This document shows, piece after piece, positions 1 through 8,559 of a stretch of DNA of 64,000 nucleotides (within the stretch, counting starts at the first letter, position 1; each line of letters starts with the position of its first letter). Where the stretch lies: the NCBI RefSeq assembly GCF_003075095.1, contig NZ_QCZF01000011.1, forward strand, positions 1 through 64,000, given 5' to 3'. The notes beneath the pieces are model-generated. The model saw only the letters and a list, made by a program, of their open reading frames with translations, had not been told where the DNA came from and made no database searches. The position numbers were made by a program, and so were the translations under genes. The stretch comes from Blastococcus litoris. Its GTDB lineage: Bacteria > Actinomycetota > Actinomycetes > Mycobacteriales > Geodermatophilaceae.

Positions 1-488
1 AGCGCCCGGGCCCGCGGCCAGTCCACCTCCCCGTCGGCCAGCGCCGCCCACGTCGCGGGCAGCCGGTCGCGCAGCAGCAGCGCGCAGTCGGCCAGCTTCG
101 TCGCCGCCGTCCGGGAGCAGCCCAGGATGATCGCCAGCTCGTCGGCGAAGAACTCGCTCACCCCCGCCGCCGGCTCCCGGCCCGGCCCGGGCAGCCAGTC
201 CGGCGACGCCGCACCCGGCTCACCGATCTGCCGGTCGTGGGTGTCGGGGCGGCGGTCGGCGAGCTCGGCGACCACCTCCAGCTTGTAGGCGGCCAGCTGC
301 CCCTCCGCCTGCTCGATCCGCTGCAGCTCGACGGCCAGCTCGGCGTCGGTGCGCGAGGAGACCGGCAGCAGCTCACCGAGCCGCGTATCCCGGGCGGTCA
401 CCCCCGCCGGCAGGAACTCCGGCTCCGGCGGGCCCACGTCGACGGACGTGACCGTCACGCCGACCCCGAACCCACCACCCTCGAACAC
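1..488 (-). CDS. DUF222 / HNH-endonuclease family protein, 5' part only
   Basis: The reading frame starts at GTG 488 and runs leftward off the window, so only about 162 N-terminal residues are visible. It begins MFEGGGFGVGV and continues with the helical, Glu/Ala-rich pattern of DUF222 (13E12) proteins, which usually end in an HNH nuclease domain. That domain would lie outside the window. The frame is open to the edge. A -10-like TACGTT lies 7 bases before the GTG, so the message is probably leaderless. Members of this family are numerous in Geodermatophilaceae and mycobacteria and their role is unclear. The family call rests on general resemblance of the N-terminal half and is moderately sure. 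Confidence 0.6.
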   Translation of the reverse strand, partial: MFEGGGFGVGVTVTSVDVGPPEPEFLPAGVTARDTRLGELLPVSSRTDAELAVELQRIEQAEGQLAAYKLEVVAELADRRPDTHDRQIGEPGAASPDWLPGPGREPAAGVSEFFADELAIILGCSRTAATKLADCALLLRDRLPATWAALADGEVDWPRARA

Positions 489-495
489 ATGAGCG

Positions 496-501
496 AACGT
501 A
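496..501 (-). promoter_or_regulatory. -10-like hexamer of the DUF222 gene
   Basis: TACGTT on the minus strand lies 7 bases before GTG 488. The spacing places the transcription start at or next to the start codon. No Shine-Dalgarno sequence is seen. Inferred from sequence only. Confidence 0.4.
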
Positions 502-603
502 CGCGCGGGGTACGACAGTTCTGGCTGGTCAGGCTCGCGGCCGCCGGCCCGACGGAACCGTCAGCGGCGGGAACGCCGGCGGCGCCGGCCGCGGCACCTC
601 GGT

Positions 604-1770
604 TCAGAGCGGTGAGGTGCCTGCCGCGGACGGCGGGAGGATCCGGAGCACCCGGTCGTCCTCCTCGACCGGCGTACCGATGCCGTCGCGGTTGGACGTG
701 GTGATCCACAGGGCGCCCTCGGCGTCGAGGACGACGGTGCGCAGCCGGCCGTACTGCCCGCCCAGGAACTCCTCCGGGTCGCCGACCACCGCACCGGTGC
801 CGTCGAGGGCGAACGCGTGGATCCGCTGGCCGTCGAGCGCGCCCAGGAAGACCGCACCGCCGACCGCGGCGCACCCGCCCGGGCCGCCCTCCTCCGCCGG
901 CACCTCGATCAGCGGCGCCACGACGCTGTAGTCGGCGCCCTCGGTGACCAGGTCGACCGCGTCGGGACCCTCGGTCGCGTCGTCCGTGGCGTAGAGGGTG
1001 GCGATCGGCTCCTCCTGGGCCTCCTCGTCGGCCACGACCACCTGGCACAGGGCCGTCACGTCGCGGTGCCCGCGGCTGTAGACCGGGGTGGGACCCACGG
1101 GCCGGCCGAAGACGTCGATCCGCAGCACCTTCCCGTTCAGGGAGTTCGGGTCCTGCGCTCGGACCGGGTCGCCCGCGTCGCCGGTGCCGACGAAGAGGTG
1201 GCCGTCGGGGCCGAAGACCAGGCCACCTCCGTTGTGCCGCTCGCCGCGCGGGATGCCGGTGAACACGGGGTTCGGGGTCCCGCCGAGGGGGAAGCGCACC
1301 ACCCGGTTGTCGGTCGCGGTGGAGACGTACGCGTAGAGCAGCCCGTCCTCGAGGTAGGTCGGCGAGGCGGCCAGCCCGAGCAGCCCGCCGTCACCGGCGG
1401 TGTCGATGCCGGGCACGGTCATGAGCTCGCGCGCGGGGGAGCGGTCGGCGAACACCTGCAGCAGCCGGCCGGTGTCGCGCTCGCCGACGATCGCGCTGCC
1501 GTCCGGGAGCACCACGAGCCCGGTGGGCACCGCCAGCCCGGACGCGACGACGTTGGGGTCGCCGCCCTCCTCGCCCGAGCCCGGTTCCGCGGGCTGACCC
1601 GGCACCGGGGCCTGCGACGTGGGCGGCCCCACCTCCGGCGGCGCCCCCTCGGGGAGCGGGCGGAACGGGCCGCTGGGCTCGTAGCCGTCGTCGCCGCAGC
1701 CGGTCAGGACGGCGGCGGCCAGCACGACGGCGAGCACCCGCGCGGTGCGTCGTCCCGGCCGTCGTCCCAC
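604..1770 (-). CDS. PQQ-dependent sugar (glucose/sorbosone) dehydrogenase-like lipoprotein
   Basis: This 388-residue protein starts with a basic stretch, a hydrophobic core and the lipobox LTGC (Cys about residue 23), so it should be exported and lipid-anchored. A Pro/Glu-rich linker follows, then a beta-propeller of the glucose/sorbosone dehydrogenase type. Visible family motifs are GLVVLPDGSAIVGERDTGRL, GGDGGLLGLA-like segments, GERHNGGGLVFGPDG and GKVLRID. Family members oxidise aldose sugars with PQQ; the substrate here is unknown. GTG 1770 is chosen because TACTGT lies 7 bases upstream on the same strand; GTG 1779 would add three residues. It diverges from the dehydrogenase at 1819. Confidence 0.8.
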   Translation of the reverse strand: MGRRPGRRTARVLAVVLAAAVLTGCGDDGYEPSGPFRPLPEGAPPEVGPPTSQAPVPGQPAEPGSGEEGGDPNVVASGLAVPTGLVVLPDGSAIVGERDTGRLLQVFADRSPARELMTVPGIDTAGDGGLLGLAASPTYLEDGLLYAYVSTATDNRVVRFPLGGTPNPVFTGIPRGERHNGGGLVFGPDGHLFVGTGDAGDPVRAQDPNSLNGKVLRIDVFGRPVGPTPVYSRGHRDVTALCQVVVADEEAQEEPIATLYATDDATEGPDAVDLVTEGADYSVVAPLIEVPAEEGGPGGCAAVGGAVFLGALDGQRIHAFALDGTGAVVGDPEEFLGGQYGRLRTVVLDAEGALWITTSNRDGIGTPVEEDDRVLRILPPSAAGTSPL

Positions 1771-1777
1771 CCGGATC

Positions 1778-1783
1778 ACAGTA
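1778..1783 (-). promoter_or_regulatory. -10-like hexamer of the sugar dehydrogenase gene
   Basis: TACTGT on the minus strand ends 7 bases before GTG 1770, consistent with a leaderless transcript. It sits within the 48-base divergent gap to the gene at 1819. Confidence 0.45.
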
Positions 1784-1806
1784 CGTGCGCCCGACGGGTC
1801 GCCGCC

Positions 1807-1812
1807 TAGAGT
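1807..1812 (+). promoter_or_regulatory. -10-like hexamer of the hydroxyacid dehydrogenase gene
   Basis: TAGAGT ends 6 bases before GTG 1819. This is the ideal spacing for transcription to begin on the start codon. No Shine-Dalgarno sequence lies between. Confidence 0.5.
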
Positions 1813-1818
1813 CCAGCC

Positions 1819-2766
1819 GTGCCGCAGCTCCCGCTGGACCCCGACGAGACCCTCCACGTCCTCGTGCCCTCCCGGGCCATCGGAGCGGCGGTCGAGGCGC
1901 TCTCCCCGCGCGTCCGAGCGCACCGCTTCGACCCGGCCGACGGTCTGCCCGCCGGTGAGGCCGCGCTCGCACAGGTGTGGGTGCCCCGGTCGGGCGGCGC
2001 CGCGCTACCGGGGCGGGACTTCTTCGACGCCCTGCCGGGGCTCCGGCTGGTCCAGCTGCTCAGCGCCGGGGCGGAGAACTTCGCCGGGCGGCTGCCCGAA
2101 GGTGTCCTGCTCTGCAACGCGCGCGGGGCGCACACGCCGTCGACTGCGGAGTGGGCGGTCGCCGCCACCCTGGCGGCGCAGCGCGGCATCCCGTTCTTCG
2201 TGCGGGAGCAGGAGGCGGGCCGGTGGACCTCGAGGACGCACCGGTCGCTCGTCGGCGCCCGCGTCCTCGTGGTGGGCGCCGGTGACATCGGCCGTGCGAT
2301 CGGCCGGATGCTGGTCGGCTTCGACGTGCGGCTGACCTACGTCGCCCGCACCGCCCGCGACGGGGTCCACGCCATGGAGGAACTGCCGGCCCTGCTCCCG
2401 CACGCCGACGTCGTCGTCGTCGTCGTCCCGGTGACACCGGAGACCACCGGCATGGTCGACGCCGGCTTCCTGGCGGCCATGCCCGACGGCGCGCTCCTGG
2501 TCAACGCCGCCCGCGGGGTCGTCGTCGACACCGACGCGCTGCTGGCCGAGCTCGGCGCCGGCCGCCTCCGGGCCGCCCTCGACGTCACCGACCCCGAGCC
2601 GCTGCCCGGGGGTCACCCGCTGTGGGAGGCGCCCGGCCTGCTGCTGACCCCGCACGTCGGGGGAGCGGTGCCCGAGACCAACGCCCGGGCCGCGGCTGCC
2701 GTCACCGACCAGGTCGAGCGGATCCTGGCCGGTCAGCCGCTGGAGAACGTCGTCGGGAGCTACTGA
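1819..2766 (+). CDS. D-isomer-specific 2-hydroxyacid dehydrogenase
   Basis: A 315-residue NAD-dependent dehydrogenase of the D-2-hydroxyacid family. The nucleotide-binding motif GAGDIGRAIG is near residue 152. The three catalytic positions are present: Arg in NAARGVVVD, Glu in DPEPLPGGHPLW, and His in TPHVGG. Length is typical of the short members (about 310-330 residues). The substrate cannot be read from the sequence; glyoxylate/hydroxypyruvate or other 2-oxoacids are possible. The C terminus overlaps the convergent gene at 2760 by 7 bases. The GTG start is supported by the TAGAGT hexamer just upstream. Confidence 0.85.
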   Translation: MPQLPLDPDETLHVLVPSRAIGAAVEALSPRVRAHRFDPADGLPAGEAALAQVWVPRSGGAALPGRDFFDALPGLRLVQLLSAGAENFAGRLPEGVLLCNARGAHTPSTAEWAVAATLAAQRGIPFFVREQEAGRWTSRTHRSLVGARVLVVGAGDIGRAIGRMLVGFDVRLTYVARTARDGVHAMEELPALLPHADVVVVVVPVTPETTGMVDAGFLAAMPDGALLVNAARGVVVDTDALLAELGAGRLRAALDVTDPEPLPGGHPLWEAPGLLLTPHVGGAVPETNARAAAAVTDQVERILAGQPLENVVGSY

Positions 2767-3194
2767 GCCGGCGGCGGCGGGACGTCGATCCGGCCGCCCG
2801 AGGCGCTGGCGAGCAGGGGCAGGTCGCGCGCCCGCATCACCGGCAGGTGCACCTCCGTGCCGTGCGTCGTCACCAGCCACAGGTCGCCGCGGGGGGCGAC
2901 GCGGAGCCCGGCGATCTCGGTCCACGGCACCCGGCGCTCGGCGGCGAGCGACCGCACGGTGACGGCGTCGTCGCCGATGTCCACGCCGACCCGCAGCACC
3001 CAGAGGGCGGCGACCACGGGGACGAGCAGGACCGGCAAGGTCCAGGGCGGGGCGCCGAACGCCAGCGGCACCGCGCACACCGCGAGCAGTCCGACGGGGA
3101 GCAGCGCGGTCCGGTTCATCCGCAGACGGGCAGGGGCGGCCACGTCTGCCGATGCTCCCAGACGGCGCCGGGACGCCGGCGGCCCGGCGCTCAC
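2760..3194 (-). CDS. Small membrane protein with bacterial PH-like domain
   Basis: A 144-residue protein with an N-terminal pair of hydrophobic helices (from MNRTALLPVG onward). A compact basic/aromatic domain follows (DAVTVRSLAAERRVPWTEIAGLRV), resembling bacterial PH domains of the bPH/YdbT-like membrane families. GTG 3194 overlaps the TGA of the upstream regulator gene as GTGA, which suggests translational coupling. ATG 3119 is a second possible start that removes about 25 residues lacking any recognisable feature. Its 3' end overlaps the convergent dehydrogenase gene. No specific function can be assigned. Confidence 0.6.
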   Translation of the reverse strand: MSAGPPASRRRLGASADVAAPARLRMNRTALLPVGLLAVCAVPLAFGAPPWTLPVLLVPVVAALWVLRVGVDIGDDAVTVRSLAAERRVPWTEIAGLRVAPRGDLWLVTTHGTEVHLPVMRARDLPLLASASGGRIDVPPPPAQ

Positions 3195-4009
3195 GCCGTC
3201 ATCCGTGCGAGCTTGGCGGCGGAGTCCGTGCCCACCGCGGCGGTGTAGACGACGAGTTGGAGCCCCGGCGCGTCGGCGGGGGTCAGCTGGTGGTGCTCGA
3301 GGAGCAGCGTCCCGACCTCCGGGTGCTCGAACCGCCGCTCGCCCGAGCTGAACCTGTCGACGTCGTGGCTGGCCCAGCCGGCCCGGAAGTGCGGGCTGGC
3401 CGCCTCCAGCCGGGCGACCAGGTCGACCACCTCCGGATCGGCGAGGCGGGGGCCGACCTCGGCGCGGAACTGGGTGAGGAAGCGCCGGCTGTCCGCGGTC
3501 CAGTCACCCAGCAGCTCCCGCACCGCGGGATCGGTGAACACCAGCCAGAGGAGGTTTCGCTCGTCGTCCGGGCAGGCCGCCACCCCCGGGTAGAACCGCT
3601 CGTAGGCGCGGTTCCACCCGACGATCGACCAGCTCGACGTGATGACGTAGGCGGGGGAGGAGCCGAGCGCGTCCACCAGCCGCTGCACGTGGGAGGGCAT
3701 GCCGTCGGGCGCCCTGGCCGCGACCGACCCGCCGTGCCCGGCCAGGCGCAGGACGTACTCGTGCTCGGCCGGTGACATCCGGAGCGTGCGGGCGAGCGCG
3801 TCGACGACCTGCCGGGAGGGCCGGATGTCGCGTCCCTGCTCGAGCCACGTGTACCAGGTGTGGCTCACGCCCGACAGCAGCGCGACCTCCTCGCGGCGCA
3901 GCCCCGGTGTGCGCCGCGCGCCGCCGGACGGCAGGCCGGCCTCCCGCGGGTCGAGCTGACGACGGCGCGAGGCGAGGAAGTCGGCGAGCTCGCGACGGGA
4001 CGACGACAT
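3191..4009 (-). CDS. XRE-family regulator with MmyB-like ligand domain
   Basis: A 272-residue DNA-binding regulator. Residues about 5-75 form a helix-turn-helix ([26 protein letters not shown] is the typical recognition region). Residues about 95-265 resemble the MmyB-type ligand-binding domain found in many actinobacterial HTH proteins ([48 protein letters not shown]). These proteins usually repress a nearby dehydrogenase or oxidoreductase gene. ATG 4009 is chosen because GGGAG lies 8 bases upstream; longer in-frame starts would run into the promoter region. A perfect 14-base palindrome at 4031-4044 is a likely operator. Confidence 0.85.
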   Translation of the reverse strand: MSSSRRELADFLASRRRQLDPREAGLPSGGARRTPGLRREEVALLSGVSHTWYTWLEQGRDIRPSRQVVDALARTLRMSPAEHEYVLRLAGHGGSVAARAPDGMPSHVQRLVDALGSSPAYVITSSWSIVGWNRAYERFYPGVAACPDDERNLLWLVFTDPAVRELLGDWTADSRRFLTQFRAEVGPRLADPEVVDLVARLEAASPHFRAGWASHDVDRFSSGERRFEHPEVGTLLLEHHQLTPADAPGLQLVVYTAAVGTDSAAKLARMTA

Positions 4010-4030
4010 GGGATCTCCCGGACTCGGTGG

Positions 4031-4044
4031 TGGTACCGGTACCA
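4031..4044. promoter_or_regulatory. Perfect 14-base palindrome, candidate XRE operator
   Basis: TGGTACCGGTACCA reads the same on both strands. It lies in the 86-base gap between the divergent regulator (start 4009) and ilvD (start 4096), where a dimeric HTH protein could act on both. Binding by the adjacent regulator is inferred. Confidence 0.5.
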
Positions 4045-4081
4045 GTATCGACGCTCTCCTTGTCCCCGGCGACGACCGGCC

Positions 4082-4087
4082 TAGCAT
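4082..4087 (+). promoter_or_regulatory. -10-like hexamer of ilvD
   Basis: TAGCAT ends 8 bases before GTG 4096. The predicted ilvD message has almost no 5' leader, so no attenuator is possible there. Confidence 0.5.
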
Positions 4088-4095
4088 CGGCGCTC

Positions 4096-5808
4096 GTGAC
4101 GACGCTCGAGGAACGCCCCGCAGGCACTGGCACCGCCGACCTGAAGCCCCGCAGCCGCGAGGTGACCGACGGGGACGCGAAGGCCCCCGCCCGCGCCATG
4201 CTGCGTGCCGTCGGCATGCAGGACGAGGACTTCAGCAAGCCGCAGATCGGCGTCGCGTCGTCCTGGAACGAGATCACCCCGTGCAACCTCTCCCTGGACC
4301 GGCTGGCCAAGCGCGCCAAGGAGGGCGTGCACGCCGCCGGCGGGTTCCCCCTGGAGTTCGGCACCATCTCGGTCTCCGACGGCATCTCGATGGGGCACGA
4401 GGGCATGCGCGCCTCGCTGGTCTCCCGGGAGGTCATCGCCGACTCGGTCGAGACGGTCATGTTCGCCGAGCGCCTGGACGGCTCGGTCCTGCTGGCCGGC
4501 TGCGACAAGTCGCTGCCCGGCATGCTCATGGCCGCCGCGCGCCTCGACCTGGCCAGCGTCTTCCTCTACTCCGGCTCCACGTTGCCCGGGACGCTCGGTG
4601 ACCGCGACGACCTGACGATCATCGACGTCTTCGAGGCCGTCGGCGCCTGCGCGCGCGGCCTGATCACCCGCGACGAGCTGACCGCGATCGAGAAGGCCGC
4701 CTGCCCCGGTCAGGGCTCCTGCGGCGGCATGTACACCGCCAACACGATGGCCAGCGTCGCCGAGGCGCTCGGCATGGCACTGCCCGGCAGCGCCGCGCCG
4801 CCGGCGCCCGACAGCCGTCGAGACGCGTTCGCCGTCGCCTCGGGCGAGGCGGTCGTCAACCTGCTGCGCAAGGGCATCACCGCCCGCCAGATCATGACCA
4901 AGGAGGCGTTCGAGAACGCCATCACCGTCGTCATGGCCCTGGGTGGCTCGACCAACGCCGTCCTCCACCTGCTGGCCATCGCGCACGAGGCGCGGGTCGA
5001 CCTCACGCTCGACGACTTCAACCGGATCGGGGACCGCACCCCGCACCTGGCCGACGTCAAGCCCTTCGGCCGCTTCGTCATGACCGACATCGACCGCGTC
5101 GGGGGCGTCCCGGTCGTGCTGCGGGCGCTGCTCGACGCCGGGCTGCTGCACGGCGACGCGCTCACCGTCACCGGCAAGACGATGGCCGAGAACCTGGCCG
5201 AGATCGCGCCGCCGGACCTCGACGGCACGATCGTGCACGCGATGAACAACCCGATCCACGCGACCGGCGGCCTCACCATCCTGCGCGGGTCGCTGTCGCC
5301 GGAGGGCGCGGTCGTGAAGTCGGCCGGGTTCGACGCGGAGGTCTTCGAGGGCACCGCGCGCGTCTTCGACGGCGAGCAGGGCGCGATGGACGCCGTCACC
5401 GAGGGCACGCTGCAGGCCGGCGACGTCGTCGTCATCCGGTACGAGGGCCCCCGTGGCGGCCCGGGCATGCGGGAGATGCTCGCCGTCACCGGCGCGATCA
5501 AGGGCGCGGGCCTCGGGAAGGACGTCCTGCTGCTCACCGACGGCCGGTTCTCCGGCGGGACGACGGGCCTGTGCGTCGGCCACGTCGCGCCCGAGGCGGC
5601 CGACGGCGGCCCGATCGCCCACGTCCGGGACGGCGACCGGATCCGGCTGGATCTCGCCGCCCGCACGCTCGACCTGCTCGTGGACGACGACGAGCTGGCC
5701 CGTCGGAAGGTCGGCTGGGAGCCGCTGCCCCCGCGCTACACCACCGGCGTCCTCGGCAAGTACGCCAAGCTCGTCGGATCGGCCGCGCAGGGCGCCATCT
5801 GCGGCTGA
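4096..5808 (+). CDS. ilvD: Dihydroxy-acid dehydratase
   Basis: A 570-residue IlvD/Edd-family enzyme that dehydrates 2,3-dihydroxy-isovalerate and 2,3-dihydroxy-3-methylvalerate, the third step of valine and isoleucine synthesis. Iron-sulfur cysteines are visible in [11 protein letters not shown] and [15 protein letters not shown], and the C-terminal motif [15 protein letters not shown] is intact. Length is full. GTG 4096 starts at VTTLEERP; the frame is open upstream, but only this start fits both the family N terminus and the TAGCAT hexamer. It stands apart from ilvBNC, separated by the two GGDEF-EAL genes. Confidence 0.96.
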   Translation: MTTLEERPAGTGTADLKPRSREVTDGDAKAPARAMLRAVGMQDEDFSKPQIGVASSWNEITPCNLSLDRLAKRAKEGVHAAGGFPLEFGTISVSDGISMGHEGMRASLVSREVIADSVETVMFAERLDGSVLLAGCDKSLPGMLMAAARLDLASVFLYSGSTLPGTLGDRDDLTIIDVFEAVGACARGLITRDELTAIEKAACPGQGSCGGMYTANTMASVAEALGMALPGSAAPPAPDSRRDAFAVASGEAVVNLLRKGITARQIMTKEAFENAITVVMALGGSTNAVLHLLAIAHEARVDLTLDDFNRIGDRTPHLADVKPFGRFVMTDIDRVGGVPVVLRALLDAGLLHGDALTVTGKTMAENLAEIAPPDLDGTIVHAMNNPIHATGGLTILRGSLSPEGAVVKSAGFDAEVFEGTARVFDGEQGAMDAVTEGTLQAGDVVVIRYEGPRGGPGMREMLAVTGAIKGAGLGKDVLLLTDGRFSGGTTGLCVGHVAPEAADGGPIAHVRDGDRIRLDLAARTLDLLVDDDELARRKVGWEPLPPRYTTGVLGKYAKLVGSAAQGAICG

Positions 5809-5818
5809 TCGGGGCGCA

Positions 5819-5868
5819 CCGTCACCCCTGGTCACCGGTTCGGGGCGCTTCACCCCGATGGGTGACGG
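5819..5868 (+). terminator. Bulged hairpin downstream of ilvD
   Basis: CCGTCACCC (5819-5827) pairs with GGGTGACGG (5860-5868), and inside it CGGGG (5841-5845) pairs with CCCCG (5853-5857). There is no T-run. It begins 10 bases after the ilvD stop and ends 48 bases before the next gene. It may be a terminator without a T-run, or a structured leader of the gene at 5917. Confidence 0.4.
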
Positions 5869-5916
5869 CGTCCGCGGGCGGCTCGTCCTCCCCGGTGACG
5901 CTGCCGAGAGGACGGT

Positions 5917-8559
5917 GTGGACTCTCGTCGATGGTGGCTGCTCGCCGCCGCTGTGCCGGTCGCCCTCGGGTGCGCGCTGGCCGCGGCGCGCCCCGCGCTG
6001 CACGCCGCCGGTGAGATCGCCGTCGTGGGCGCCGGCCTGCTCGCCGCGGCCGTGCTCTGGACGACCGCTGCCCGCACGGCCCGCCCGCGGGCCTGGCGGC
6101 TGTTCGCGCTGGCACCCCTGTTCCCCGTGGCCGCCGCGCTCGTGGCGGCGGTCGCCTCTCCGGTCGAACCCGTCCAGCTGGCGGTCCTCCGCTGGGTGCC
6201 GACGGTCCCCGGCTACCTGATCGCCATCATCGCGATCCTCAGCCTGGTCGACTGCCGCGGGCTGCGCGCCCGGCCGAGGGCCGTGGTCGAGGTGGCCCTG
6301 TTCCTCTTCGCGTCGCTGATCATGGTCAGCCTGCTCGTCGTGGGTCCGGCCGGCCGCTGGTCCGCGCTCGGGCTCGACGAGCGCGTGGTGCTCGGCGCCG
6401 CGGTGCTCACGACCTCGGCGACGATGGCCGCGGCTCTCACGGCGCTGGGCGCCGTCGAGCCCAGCCGTCGGACGATGGCCGTCGTGCTCCTGGCCGGCAC
6501 GGCCCTGCTGACCGCCGGCCGGGGGCTGAGCACGTCGGCGATGCTCGGCGGTTCGCCGGTGCCCCTGGGTGCGGCGCGCTTCCCGGTCGCCGCCGGGCTC
6601 CTGCTGCTCTCCCTCGCCGTCCTGCTGGACGCCCGGCCGGTCGAGGACACCCACCGACGACAGGGACGGCGCTCGTTCGACCTCGGGCAGGTCCTGCCGC
6701 ACCTCGCGCTGTTCGCCGCCGTGGCCAGTGTCGGCGCCGTCTCGCTGACCGGTGAGCGTCCGACCAGCGGGATGGTCGTCGGTCTGGTCTTCTGCGTGGC
6801 GCTGGCCGCCCTGCACCGGTGGATGACCGCGCGCGAGGAGAACCGCCTCACCGCCCGTCTGCGGCGCAGCGAGTCCTACTTCCGGTCCGTGGTCCAGTCC
6901 TCGGGCGACGCCGTCGTCATCCTGGACGACGACCTGCGCATCACCTGGGCCTCGCCGGCGCTGGACCGGGCCCTCGGGGAGGCGGCGACGCGCCTGGTGG
7001 GGCAGCCCCTGCTCGCCTGCGTCCACCCCGACGACGTCCCGGCCCTGACGGCCGCGCTGCCGGAGGCCGGCGCCCTCTCCGCGCCGGTCGCCACCGACGC
7101 CGGCCTGCTGACCGTCCGCCTGCACGACGCGGAGGGGGACTGGCGCTACCTGGAGGCCGGCGTCTCCGACCTGCGCCGCGACCCCGATGTCGGCGCCGTC
7201 GTCCTGCACTGCCGCGACATGACCGAGCGGCACGCCCGCGAGCAGGCGCTGCAGGGCATCGCCTACACCGACCCGATGACGGGTCTGCCCAACCAGGCAG
7301 GTGTGCTGTCGACCCTGCAGGCGACGCTGACCGAGCCGCAGGACGTCCCGTCGACCTTCCTGATGATCGAGATCGTCGGGCTGGCCACGGTCCGCGAGAA
7401 CGCCGGCCGCGACACCGCCAGCGCCGCGATGACCGAGATCGCCCGCCGGCTGCGCGCCACGGTGCGCGGCGAGGACACCGTCGCCCGGCTCGGCGGCGGC
7501 GCCTTCGCCGTCCTGGCCCTGGGCGAGGACGCCGACGCCGACCGGCTGGCCAACCGGTGCCTGTCGGTGGTCGAGCAGCCGATCGTCACGCAGGCCGGGC
7601 TCGTGGAGCTCACGGCCGGGATCGGGATCGTGTCCATCGAGCCCGGCATCGGTGTCGAGGCGGTCCTCGAGCGGGCCGATCTGGCCGTGCGCGCCGCCCA
7701 CGAGGCGGGCGAGGGCACCGCCCGCCGCTACGACGTCTCGCTCGGCGACGCCGCCGCACGCCGGGAGCGGCTGCGGCACGACCTGCGCAGCGCCCGCGGC
7801 CGGGACGAGCTCTACCTGCTGTTCCAGCCGATCGTGTCCCTCGAGCAGCAGCGGATCACCGGCGTCGAAGCCGAGCTGCGGTGGCGGCACGGCACCCTCG
7901 GTGAGATCGCGCCGACCGAGTTCATCCCGGTCGCCGAGCGCGCCGGCCTGATCGGCGAGCTCGTCCGCTGGGGCCTCGAGGAGGCCGCCACCGCCGCCGC
8001 CGCGCTGCCCGTCAGCGGTGCGCCGCTGCGCATCGGGATGAAGGTCTCGGCCGGCTACCTCGCCGGCGGCACCGTCGTCGGCGACGTGGAGTCGGCCCTC
8101 GCCCGCTCCGGGCTGTCGGCCGAGCGCCTGGTCCTCCAGGTCGGCGCGCCGGCCGGCGGTGCCGACGACGAGCGCCTGCACCTCGACATCTCCAGCCTGC
8201 GGCTCATGGGCGTGCACGTGGCCCTCACCGGGTTCGGCGGCCAGTCGTCGGCGCTGGCCCACCTGACGCGGCTGCCGATCGACATCGTGAAGCTCGACCG
8301 CTCGCTGATCACCCGCATCGACCGGGACCCGCAGAGCCGGGCGCTGTGCGAGTCGGTCGTGGGCATCGGCCGGGCGCTGGGGCTCGACGTCGTCGCCGAG
8401 GGCGTCGAGACGACGGCCCAGCTCGCCGCGCTCACCGGCTTCGGCTGCGGGTTCGCCCAGGGCTTCGTCATCTCGCGCCCGCTGTCCCTGACCGGCTTCC
8501 TCGAGCTGCTCACCGACGGCGACGACGTGCTCCTGCCCGGTCTGGTGGGTGCCCGATGA
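5917..8559 (+). CDS. Membrane PAS-GGDEF-EAL protein with degenerate catalytic motifs
   Basis: An 880-residue protein with a hydrophobic N-terminal third (several membrane helices to about residue 305), a PAS-like segment (about 315-440), a GGDEF domain (about 449-610) and an EAL domain (about 620-865). The GGDEF signature reads GGGAF (526-530), yet the inhibitory RxxD site is kept as RGED (517-520). In the EAL domain the motif is EAE (651-653), the usual Asn of NVS is Lys (MKVSAGYL), and the DDFG metal site is TGFG (771-774). Both activities are probably lost, and a c-di-GMP-binding or regulatory role is inferred. GTG 5917 follows a GAGAGGA ribosome site. The gene overlaps the intact paralogue by ATGA. 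Confidence 0.88.
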   Translation: MDSRRWWLLAAAVPVALGCALAAARPALHAAGEIAVVGAGLLAAAVLWTTAARTARPRAWRLFALAPLFPVAAALVAAVASPVEPVQLAVLRWVPTVPGYLIAIIAILSLVDCRGLRARPRAVVEVALFLFASLIMVSLLVVGPAGRWSALGLDERVVLGAAVLTTSATMAAALTALGAVEPSRRTMAVVLLAGTALLTAGRGLSTSAMLGGSPVPLGAARFPVAAGLLLLSLAVLLDARPVEDTHRRQGRRSFDLGQVLPHLALFAAVASVGAVSLTGERPTSGMVVGLVFCVALAALHRWMTAREENRLTARLRRSESYFRSVVQSSGDAVVILDDDLRITWASPALDRALGEAATRLVGQPLLACVHPDDVPALTAALPEAGALSAPVATDAGLLTVRLHDAEGDWRYLEAGVSDLRRDPDVGAVVLHCRDMTERHAREQALQGIAYTDPMTGLPNQAGVLSTLQATLTEPQDVPSTFLMIEIVGLATVRENAGRDTASAAMTEIARRLRATVRGEDTVARLGGGAFAVLALGEDADADRLANRCLSVVEQPIVTQAGLVELTAGIGIVSIEPGIGVEAVLERADLAVRAAHEAGEGTARRYDVSLGDAAARRERLRHDLRSARGRDELYLLFQPIVSLEQQRITGVEAELRWRHGTLGEIAPTEFIPVAERAGLIGELVRWGLEEAATAAAALPVSGAPLRIGMKVSAGYLAGGTVVGDVESALARSGLSAERLVLQVGAPAGGADDERLHLDISSLRLMGVHVALTGFGGQSSALAHLTRLPIDIVKLDRSLITRIDRDPQSRALCESVVGIGRALGLDVVAEGVETTAQLAALTGFGCGFAQGFVISRPLSLTGFLELLTDGDDVLLPGLVGAR

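Noticed and set aside
3191-4087. A longer regulator protein starting at 4087
   Set aside because: The extra N-terminal residues would cover the palindrome and promoter region. ATG 4009 has a good ribosome site and gives the usual family N terminus.
4010-4095. A leader-peptide attenuator for ilvD
   Set aside because: The predicted transcription start is at most a few bases before GTG 4096, no T-tailed hairpin is present and no run of branched-chain codons is found.
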